64,000 nucleotides of DNA from Gemmata palustris (lineage in GTDB: Bacteria > Planctomycetota > Planctomycetia > Gemmatales > Gemmataceae). The notes below the pieces were generated by a model, which saw only the letters and a program-made list of their open reading frames with translations, was not told the origin of the DNA and ran no database searches. Within the stretch, counting starts at the first letter, position 1. Every line of letters starts with the position of its first letter. The stretch is taken from the NCBI RefSeq assembly GCF_017939745.1, contig NZ_JAGKQQ010000001.1, positions 6,649,299 to 6,713,298 on the forward strand. The letters are read 5' to 3'. Below are positions 8,991-16,377 of this stretch, piece by piece. The translations under genes and the position numbers were made by a program.

Positions 8991-10355
8991 TCACTTCTTC
9001 CCGAAGAGCGACCATCCGCCCTTGCTGCCGGCTTCGCTCTCGCGGAAGAGCACGCCCTCGCGGTGGAACTGGCGCACCGCCGCGTAAAGCGCCAGCGCCA
9101 CACACAGGCTCAGAGAGCCGAACACCGCCGGGGCGTGCAGCCACGGGAACGCATCCGGGCGCACGGACATGAGCCGCTGCTGGAACAGTAGCGCGTTCGC
9201 CATCGGCACCCAGCGCGTGAACCCGTCCAGTTCGATGCCCGGCGTCATGCTCCAGTACGCGAGCGGGAGCACCGCGAAGAACAGCGGAACCATGTAGTAG
9301 TTCCCCTCCTTCGTGCTGCGGGCGAAGATCCCCAGCGCGAGCGCGAGCGCCGCGAACAGCATCGCCAGCGGGATCGCGGCCAAAATGCACGCGGCCAATC
9401 CCGACAGCGAAATCAGCCCGTGCCCGAACAGCCCGGGGGCCACCAACGGGGCCACCGCCACCGCGACGAGCATGAGCGCCACGTTCCACATCGCGGTGCC
9501 GAACGAGAAGCAGGTCGTGGCGAGGAACTTCCCGGCCACGATCTCGGTGCGCTCCGCCGGGCTGATGAGCAGCGTCTCCATCGTCCCGCGCTCCTTCTCG
9601 CCCGCGGTCATGTCGATGGCCGGGTAGATCGCCCCGGTGAGCATCCACATCACCAGGAGGAACGGGATCACCTTCACCAGCATGTCGCGCAGGTCGTCGG
9701 CGATCTTCTTTTCGCTCGTCTTCTCCGATTGCGGGTCGCGGATCTCGATGGGCTTGTCGAAGTCCGGGGGCAGCCCGCGGCGCGCGAACCGGGCGCCCTT
9801 CACGTCGTCGGCCCACTTGTGCAGCACGGCCGTCACGCGCTGCACGGCGAGCTTCGAGTTCTCCTCGCCGTCGCGCCCGAGCACGCGCACCGTGGGGCGC
9901 TCGCCGCGGTCCAGTTTCGCCGCGGCGTCGGGGTCGATCACCACGACCGCGTCCGCCCGGCGCGAGGCGAGGTGGGCCGCGAGTTCCTCGTCGGTCGCGG
10001 CGTCGAGCGGCCGGGCGGTCAGCGGGGCCGAGTCGAGCGCGGTCGTCGCGTCCGCGGGCGCGACCTGCCCGTGGGGGCCGAGGAGCGGGGGGTACGTCCG
10101 CATCCGGTGCGCGGCGCCGCCCGCCCCGCCGAGGAGCGGCGAAACGTCCGGCTCCGCTCGCGGGAGGTGCTCGGTCCCCACCAGACCCACCACGAGTTTC
10201 TTTTCCTTCAGCGCCGTGACGAACAGAACCCCCACGCCCACGAACAGCGGGTACATGAGGACGGGCAGCCCGAGGATGAGGAACAGCGTGCGGCGGTCGC
10301 GCAACTGGTCGCGGACCTCGCGGGCGGCGATCAAACGGACAACGGACCAGCGCAT
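8991..10355 (-). CDS. ABC-2 type transporter permease (NatB-like)
   Basis: A 454-residue inner-membrane permease. The N-terminus (VRLIAAREVRDQLRDRRT, then LILGLPVLMYPL) is typical of ABC-2/NatB-type permeases: a basic cytoplasmic start, then a first transmembrane helix at about 23-46. A large soluble region follows (about 50-230). A block of hydrophobic helices at about 235-425 contains MWMLTGAIYPAIDMTAGEKERGT at the start, as in NatB/YhaP relatives. These export substrates or sodium together with a separate ATPase; no ATP-binding partner is encoded nearby, so it must be elsewhere. It is convergent with the large membrane protein and divergent from the S9 peptidase. Confidence 0.88.
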   Translation of the reverse strand: MRWSVVRLIAAREVRDQLRDRRTLFLILGLPVLMYPLFVGVGVLFVTALKEKKLVVGLVGTEHLPRAEPDVSPLLGGAGGAAHRMRTYPPLLGPHGQVAPADATTALDSAPLTARPLDAATDEELAAHLASRRADAVVVIDPDAAAKLDRGERPTVRVLGRDGEENSKLAVQRVTAVLHKWADDVKGARFARRGLPPDFDKPIEIRDPQSEKTSEKKIADDLRDMLVKVIPFLLVMWMLTGAIYPAIDMTAGEKERGTMETLLISPAERTEIVAGKFLATTCFSFGTAMWNVALMLVAVAVAPLVAPGLFGHGLISLSGLAACILAAIPLAMLFAALALALGIFARSTKEGNYYMVPLFFAVLPLAYWSMTPGIELDGFTRWVPMANALLFQQRLMSVRPDAFPWLHAPAVFGSLSLCVALALYAAVRQFHREGVLFRESEAGSKGGWSLFGKK

Positions 10356-10569
10356 GAATCGACCCGGTTCGGGGAACGGTGCTCGGGGTGTTATAGGGTG
10401 AAAGTTGGCGCGCCGAGTAGAACCGACCGAAGTGCCGCGCCCGGCGCGCGCTCAATTCCCCGAGATCCGGCGCCATTTGCTCCCCGGTTCTGTTTCGCGC
10501 CCCGCGATTCGGGTACAACGTGTCCATCGCGCCGGGGCCGACGCCCCGGCTCAGAACAGAGGGTTCCGA

Positions 10570-12690
10570 ATGATCGCACTCACCCGCGCCGCGGTCGCGT
10601 CCGTGGCGCTCCTCGCGCTCGTTCTGCCGGCCCGCGCCGCCGACAAGCGGCCGATGAAGGTGGACGACCTGTTCGCGTTCAAGCGCGCCGCGGCGCCGCA
10701 AATCAGCCCGGACGGAAAGGCCGTCGTCTATCAGGTCACGACGGTCGATCTCGCCGCGAACAAGAGTAGCACGGCCTTGTGGCTCGCCCCGGCGGACGGG
10801 AAAGCGGAACCGAAACCGCTCACCGACCCGAAGGGCAAGAAGGACATGAACCCGCGCTGGGCGCCCGACGGCGAGCGCGTCCTGTTCGAGTCCACGCGCT
10901 CGGGTTCGGTCCAATTGTGGGTGCTGACGGCCGACGGCGCGGTGACGCAGATCACCGACATTAGCACCGGCGCCGGGAGCGGCGCCTGGGCGCCGGACGG
11001 CAAATCCGTGGCGTTCGCTTCGAGCGTGTATCCGGAGTTCAGCGAGAAGCCGTTCACCGAAAGTAACAAACTCAACAAGGAGAAGGACGACGAGATCGAG
11101 AAGAGCCCGGTGAAGGCGAAGGCGTTCTCGCGGCTGTTCTACCGGCACTGGGACGAGTACGTCGGCGACAAGCGCCAGCACCTGTTCGTGTGCAAGGTCG
11201 ACGGCACGGAGTGCCGCGACGTCACCCCCGGCGACCGCGACGCCAACCCCACGAGCACAACGTTCAGCAGCGGCGACGACTTCGCGTTCTCGCCGGACGG
11301 CAAGTACCTCGTGTTCTCCGCGGTGCCGGAAAAAGGCGAGTCGTGGAGCACCAACTACGATCTGTGCCGCGTGAGCGTCACGAACACGTCGACCAAGTGG
11401 GAAACGCTGACCACCGACAACAAGGCCGCGGACAGCGGGCCGAAGTTCTCCGCCAACGGGAAGAAGCTCGCGTGGCGCGCCCAGAAGCAGGCGGGTTACG
11501 AGGCGGACAAGTGGGACATCCTCGTTGCGGACTGCAAGCCGGACGGGACGCTCGCGGGCAAGCCGTTCAACGTGACCGGGAAGTACGACGTGTCGGTCGG
11601 TGAGTTCGTCTGGAACGGCGAGTACGATCGCGCGTTCCTCTTCACCGCGGACGCCGACGGCCTCGCGCCGCTCTTCATGGTTCAAGCGGACGGCGCGGGC
11701 TTCAAGACCGAGTACGCGGCCGGTGCGTGCGGGTCGCTCTCGACCTCGCGCAAGCGGAACATGTTGGCGTTCACCGAAACCACCATGTACCACCCGGCCG
11801 AGGTGAAAACGTACTGGTGGCCGGGAGAGCAAGCGAAGCCGGTGGACGTGAGTAAGGTGAACGAGAAACTGCTCGGCGCACTCGATCTGCCCAAACCCGA
11901 ATCGGTGGAAGTGCCGGTCGAGGGCAAGGTCAACATGCAGATGTGGATCCTGAAACCGCCCGGGTTCGATGCGCAGAAGAAATGGCCGGTCGCGTTCCTC
12001 GTTCACGGTGGACCACAGGGAGCGTGGGAGAACAGTTGGAGCTTCCGCTGGAACCCGCAGGCGTGGGCCGCGCAGGGCTACGTGGTGGTGCTCCCGAACC
12101 CTCGCGGGAGCACCGGGTTCGGTCAGAAGTTCGTGGACGAGATTACCGGAGATTGGGGTGGGAAGTGTTATCGCGACCTTATCGCGGGGCTGGACTTCGT
12201 CGAGAAACTGCCTTACGTGGATAAGGATCGCATTGGATCGGCGGGGGCTAGTTTCGGCGGGTACATGATGGATTGGTTCGCGGTGAACGACATCGCGAAA
12301 CGGTTCAAGTGCCTCATCACGCACTGCTCGGTGTGGAACTTCGAGAGCATGTGGGGCACGACGGACGAGTTGTGGTTCGACGAATGGGAGCACGGCGGGT
12401 TGCCGTGGGAAAAGCCCCAGAAGTACGCCGAGTTCTCACCCCACAAGAAGGCCGGGAACCTGGGCAAGTACAAGACCCCGATGCTCGTGATCCACAACGA
12501 TTTGGACTTCCGGTGCCCGATCGGTCAGGGGCACGAGCTGTTCACCGCGCTCCAGCGCCAGGGCGTGCCGAGCCGGTTCGTGAACTTCCCCGACGAGGGG
12601 CACTGGGTGCTCAAGCCCCAGAACAGCGCGTACTGGCACAAGGAAGTGTTTGGGTGGCTGAAAAAGTACGTCCCGCCCGGACCGAAATAG
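10570..12690 (+). CDS. Secreted S9-family peptidase (prolyl oligopeptidase / acylaminoacyl-peptidase type)
   Basis: A 706-residue serine peptidase that cleaves short peptides. A signal peptide (residues 1-24, ending PARAAD) suggests export. Residues about 30-430 form a beta-propeller with repeated PDGK-type blades (ISPDGKAVVY, WAPDGKSVAF, FSPDGKYLVF). Residues about 450-706 are the alpha/beta-hydrolase domain. The catalytic triad is visible: Ser561 in GASFGGYM, Asp646 in DLDFRCP and His678 in DEGHWV. I chose the ATG at 10570 because it gives the signal peptide; upstream in-frame codons only add an unlikely extension. It is followed by a secreted M28 peptidase on the same strand, 160 bp downstream. 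Confidence 0.95.
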   Translation: MIALTRAAVASVALLALVLPARAADKRPMKVDDLFAFKRAAAPQISPDGKAVVYQVTTVDLAANKSSTALWLAPADGKAEPKPLTDPKGKKDMNPRWAPDGERVLFESTRSGSVQLWVLTADGAVTQITDISTGAGSGAWAPDGKSVAFASSVYPEFSEKPFTESNKLNKEKDDEIEKSPVKAKAFSRLFYRHWDEYVGDKRQHLFVCKVDGTECRDVTPGDRDANPTSTTFSSGDDFAFSPDGKYLVFSAVPEKGESWSTNYDLCRVSVTNTSTKWETLTTDNKAADSGPKFSANGKKLAWRAQKQAGYEADKWDILVADCKPDGTLAGKPFNVTGKYDVSVGEFVWNGEYDRAFLFTADADGLAPLFMVQADGAGFKTEYAAGACGSLSTSRKRNMLAFTETTMYHPAEVKTYWWPGEQAKPVDVSKVNEKLLGALDLPKPESVEVPVEGKVNMQMWILKPPGFDAQKKWPVAFLVHGGPQGAWENSWSFRWNPQAWAAQGYVVVLPNPRGSTGFGQKFVDEITGDWGGKCYRDLIAGLDFVEKLPYVDKDRIGSAGASFGGYMMDWFAVNDIAKRFKCLITHCSVWNFESMWGTTDELWFDEWEHGGLPWEKPQKYAEFSPHKKAGNLGKYKTPMLVIHNDLDFRCPIGQGHELFTALQRQGVPSRFVNFPDEGHWVLKPQNSAYWHKEVFGWLKKYVPPGPK

Positions 12691-12850
12691 AGAAACGTAC
12701 TTGTCTCACCGTTCGCGAGCGGGGCGCTACGAGCGCGCCCCCGCTCCTTCGTGCCGAAACGCCCCCTTGCCCGAAGTTGCGCCGGAACCGCATAATAACG
12801 GCACCCGAATCCTCTCGCGTCCCTCTCTTCGCTCCTTTAAGGACACGCGC

Positions 12851-14749
12851 ATGCCAGACCCGTTCCGCCCACTCGTGGGCACACTTGCGGTCGTCGCGCT
12901 GCTCGCGATCACCGCCCCCGCGCCGGCCCAAAAGCCGTTCGACGATCCCGTTCTCGAGCGCATGCGGAAGGACATCTTCTTTCTCGCCAGTCCGGAGTGC
13001 GAGGGGCGCGGGATCGACACGAAGGGCATCGAAAAGGCGGCCGACCGCGTCGCGGAAGTGTTCCAGGAATCCGGGTTGAAGCCCGCGATGAAGGGCGGCA
13101 GCTACTTCCAGCCGTTCAGCGTCACAATGTCGTCGAAACTCGGTAAGCCGACCGAGCTCACGCTCACCGGTCCCGACGATGCGAAGAAGGAACCGAAGCT
13201 CAACACCGATTACAGCCCGATGGGGTTCAGCCCCACGAGCAAGGCGTCGGGCGATCTCGTGTTCGCGGGTTACGGCATCACGGCTCCGGGCCTCAAATAC
13301 GACGACTACGCGGGGCTCGACGTGGAGGGCAAGATCGTCGTGATCCTGCGCCGCACCCCGCGCTACAACGAGAAGGGTGACAAGCGGTTTGACACCACTG
13401 TGAACGCGAGCGACGACAGCACTCATGCGGCGTTCGCTACCAAGATCGAAGTGGCGCAAAAGCACAAGGCCGCCGGGCTCATCATCGTGAACGACACGAG
13501 CGCCGCGGGGAAAAACGACCCGATCGCCCAGTACGCTCAGCACGCGAGCGGCACTACGCCGGCCAAGTTCCCGGTGCTCTTCCTCAAGCGAGCCGTGCTC
13601 GACGAGATTCTCGCCGCAGCGAAACAGAAGTCGCTGACCGAGATCGAAACCGCGATCAACGAGAACTTGAAGTCACAATCGTTCGCACTCAAGGACTGGA
13701 AGGCCGATGCTCAAGTAACCGTGGACCGCAAAGAGGTGAAGACGAAGAACGTGGTCGGTGTGCTGGAGGGCGCGGGGCCTCTGAAGGACGAGACGGTCGT
13801 CATTGGCGCGCACTACGACCACGTCGGCTACGGTACTTTCGGGAGCGCGGGTGGCCCAACGGCGTCGGGCAAGATTCACTACGGCGCCGATGACAACGCG
13901 AGCGGCACCACCGGACTGATGGAACTCGCTCGCCGGTTCGGGGGGATCAAGAACCGTCAGGGCCGGCGCATCGTGTTCATCGCGTTCTCCGCGGAAGAGA
14001 TCGGGCTGGTCGGGTCGCAGTTCTACTGCAAGGAACCGCTGTTCCCGCTCGACAAGACCGTCGCGATGGTCAACATGGACATGATCGGCCGCACGAAGCC
14101 GGTACCGACGGACTGGCTCGGGCTGTTCGGCAAGAAGGACCGGCTCGTGGTGTACGGCACCGGCACCAGCGACGGGTTCACGGAACTGGTTCAGGACGCC
14201 AACAAGAAACCCGACTTCAAGCTCAGCGTCCTCCCGGCCGGTACCGGCCCCAGCGACCACGATTCGTTCTACCGCAAGAAGATCCCGGTGCTGTTCCTCT
14301 ACACCGGCACCCACGGTGAGTACCACAAGCCGACCGACGTTCCCGAGAAGATCGATGTTCCCGGGATGAAGAAAACAACCGACTTCGCCGAGTACCTCCT
14401 GACGGACCTGAGCACGCGCGAAAGCCCGCCGAAGTACGTCGCGGTGAAAGACCCGTGGAGCGATCCCACCGAATCGCGCCCGGCGCGCATGATGGGTCCG
14501 CGCCTGGGCATCCTCCCGAGCTACACCTTCGAGGGCGAGGGCGTTCTGCTTGAAGGCGTGTCGCCCGGTGGTGCGGCCGAAAAAGCGGGCATTAAGGAGG
14601 GCGACATCATTGTGGAAGTCGGCGGAAAGTCGACCCCCAACGTCGGCGCGTACATGACCGCGATGGGCGCACAGAAAGCCGGCAACGCTGTGGATATCGT
14701 CGTCGAGCGCAAGGGCAAGAAACTCACCCTGAAGGCCAAACTGGAATAA
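12851..14749 (+). CDS. Secreted M28-family zinc aminopeptidase with PA and PDZ domains
   Basis: A 632-residue metallopeptidase. The ATG at 12851 follows an AAGGA ribosome-binding site and opens a signal peptide (residues 1-26, ending APAPAQ). A PA-like insert domain (about 125-260) precedes the M28 catalytic domain (about 290-510). Metal and catalytic residues are in place: GAHYDH (His321), GADDNASG (Asp347), SAEE (Glu382/Glu383), NMDMIGR and DHDSF. A C-terminal PDZ domain (about 545-630, with GVSPGGAAEKAGIKEGDII) may bind peptide ends or partners. The arrangement PA-M28-PDZ is common in planctomycete and acidobacterial secreted peptidases. It probably works with the upstream S9 peptidase on extracellular or periplasmic peptides. 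Confidence 0.95.
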   Translation: MPDPFRPLVGTLAVVALLAITAPAPAQKPFDDPVLERMRKDIFFLASPECEGRGIDTKGIEKAADRVAEVFQESGLKPAMKGGSYFQPFSVTMSSKLGKPTELTLTGPDDAKKEPKLNTDYSPMGFSPTSKASGDLVFAGYGITAPGLKYDDYAGLDVEGKIVVILRRTPRYNEKGDKRFDTTVNASDDSTHAAFATKIEVAQKHKAAGLIIVNDTSAAGKNDPIAQYAQHASGTTPAKFPVLFLKRAVLDEILAAAKQKSLTEIETAINENLKSQSFALKDWKADAQVTVDRKEVKTKNVVGVLEGAGPLKDETVVIGAHYDHVGYGTFGSAGGPTASGKIHYGADDNASGTTGLMELARRFGGIKNRQGRRIVFIAFSAEEIGLVGSQFYCKEPLFPLDKTVAMVNMDMIGRTKPVPTDWLGLFGKKDRLVVYGTGTSDGFTELVQDANKKPDFKLSVLPAGTGPSDHDSFYRKKIPVLFLYTGTHGEYHKPTDVPEKIDVPGMKKTTDFAEYLLTDLSTRESPPKYVAVKDPWSDPTESRPARMMGPRLGILPSYTFEGEGVLLEGVSPGGAAEKAGIKEGDIIVEVGGKSTPNVGAYMTAMGAQKAGNAVDIVVERKGKKLTLKAKLE

Positions 14750-14765
14750 AATGCGGAGAAATCCG

Positions 14766-14952
14766 CCACGGATGAACACAGGCAACACGGATCAAGACAG
14801 AAAATAGAGAACAGAAGGCAGAGAACAGAGGACAGAGGGCGAACACAAAAGGGACCCGAACGGGCTATTGCATTTTGCCCATTGCTTCCTGTCCTCTGGC
14901 TTTTGAATCTCTGTCCTCTGTCTTGATCCGCGTTAGCTGTGTTCATCCGTGG
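14766..14952. repeat. Long imperfect inverted repeat with repetitive interior
   Basis: Outer arms 14766-14800 and 14918-14952 match as reverse complements at 32 of 35 positions. Between them lie runs of one word in both orientations (AGAGAACAGA, CAGAGGACAGAG on the left; TGTCCTCTG twice on the right), so the interior can also pair. It follows the M28 peptidase stop by 16 bp and ends about 40 bp before the start I choose for the LarA-like gene. Part of the right arm recurs at 8862-8898. Confidence 0.85.
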
Positions 14953-14993
14953 CTCTTCCTCTGCTTTACTCTCCTTCCAATACCGAGACCGCT

Positions 14994-16295
14994 GTGGACA
15001 TTCCCCGCGTTCAGCTCGTCCGCCAAACCGCCCCGCAACCGTCTGTCGCCAACATCGCCGCTACCGTGCGCGAGCTGTGGCTCGGGTCCAAGACCGCGAA
15101 GCGCATCAAGCCCGGGATGAAGGTCGCCGTGGCGTGCGGCAGCCGCGGGATCAACAACTACCTCACGCTCGCGCGCGCCACCGTTGATGCCATCAAAGAG
15201 CTTGGCGCCCAGCCGTTCGTGGTGGCCGCGATGGGGTCGCACGGCGGTGCCACTCCCGAGGGCCAGCGCGAGTTGCTCGCGAGCTACAATCTCGACGAAG
15301 CGCACCTCGGCGTTCCGGTCGTCACGGATATGGACGCCGAGAACATCGGCACGAACTCGTGGGGCCAACCGGTCTGGTGGGACAAGAACGCACTCAAGGC
15401 CGACGCCGTGGTGACGGTGTCGCGCGTGAAGCCGCACACGGACTTCCGTGGAAAGTTCGAGAGCGGCATCCTGAAAATGCTCGTGATTGGGTTGGGTAAG
15501 CGCCACGGGGCCGATCAGGTTCACAGTTTCGGGACGCGCGGGCTACGCGACATGATCCCGGAATCGGGGCAGGTCATTCTGAACAAGACGCCGTTCATCG
15601 GCGGATTGGCGATCCTCGAGAACGCGAAGGAAGAAACCGCGAAGCTCGAAGTGCTCGACCGCGACGACCTCTGGGACCGCGAGCCGGTGCTGCTCGAAGA
15701 GGCGCGGGCGCTGATGGGCCGGTTGCCGTTCAAAGGGGCGGACGTGCTCATCATCGGTGAGTGCGGCAAGAACTACTCCGGCGCCGGGATGGACCCGAAC
15801 GTGATCGGCCGGATGCTGATCGAGGCGACCCCGGAGGCCGAGACGAACGACCCGCGCATCGTCCGCATCGGCGTGCTGGAGGTGTCGCCCGAGAGCCACG
15901 GCAACGCGACCGGCATCGGGCTGGCGGACCTCACCACGAACCGCGCGCTGGCCGGGATCGTGCAGGGGCCGTTCCGCATGAACAACCTCACGGCCCGGTC
16001 GCTGTGGCGGAGCAAGTTGCCGTTCGGGTTCGAGACGGACCGCGAGGTGATCGCGAACTGCGTGGAAACGTGCTGGCAGCCCGAGTCCGAGAAGGTGAAG
16101 TTCTGCGTGATCCCGAACACGCTCGAGGTGGTGGAGATGTGGGTGTCCGAGCCGCTCGCGGCCGATCTGAAGGGGCACCCGCACCTGGAATTCGTCGGCG
16201 AACCGGTTCCGCTCCCCTTCGATGCTAACGGCAATCTGGTGCAAGAGAAGCTGTTCCCGCACAGTGTGCGCGGGTGCCGGCGGGCCGCGCACTAA
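14994..16295 (+). CDS. LarA-like (DUF2088) nickel-pincer-type racemase/epimerase homolog
   Basis: A 433-residue protein of the lactate racemase (LarA) superfamily, which uses a nickel-pincer nucleotide to racemise or epimerise 2-hydroxy acids. Signature regions are visible: an early strand-turn VACGSRGINN, the His-containing MGSHGGATPEG, and RVKPHTDFRGKFESGILKML with His and Lys residues where LarA binds nickel and cofactor. The substrate cannot be told from sequence, and DUF2088 proteins are diverse. No larB, larC or larE cofactor genes are in the window. The frame is open from a GTG at 14949, but that codon lies inside an inverted-repeat arm, so I prefer the GTG at 14994 (VDIPRVQLV). No clear ribosome-binding site precedes either. 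Confidence 0.85.
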   Translation: MDIPRVQLVRQTAPQPSVANIAATVRELWLGSKTAKRIKPGMKVAVACGSRGINNYLTLARATVDAIKELGAQPFVVAAMGSHGGATPEGQRELLASYNLDEAHLGVPVVTDMDAENIGTNSWGQPVWWDKNALKADAVVTVSRVKPHTDFRGKFESGILKMLVIGLGKRHGADQVHSFGTRGLRDMIPESGQVILNKTPFIGGLAILENAKEETAKLEVLDRDDLWDREPVLLEEARALMGRLPFKGADVLIIGECGKNYSGAGMDPNVIGRMLIEATPEAETNDPRIVRIGVLEVSPESHGNATGIGLADLTTNRALAGIVQGPFRMNNLTARSLWRSKLPFGFETDREVIANCVETCWQPESEKVKFCVIPNTLEVVEMWVSEPLAADLKGHPHLEFVGEPVPLPFDANGNLVQEKLFPHSVRGCRRAAH

Positions 16296-16377
16296 TAACA
16301 CTTCGCGTCGCGGCCCTGCTTGTCCATACGGGCCGCGGCAATTCCGATCGCCTCCTGTTCTTACTCCACTTTGCCGC

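Noticed and set aside
8905-12393. 1162-codon open frame on the minus strand
   Set aside because: It runs antisense through the S9 peptidase and in another frame through the ABC permease, both with clear families. It has no recognisable domain and Arg-rich composition typical of antisense frames in G+C-rich DNA.
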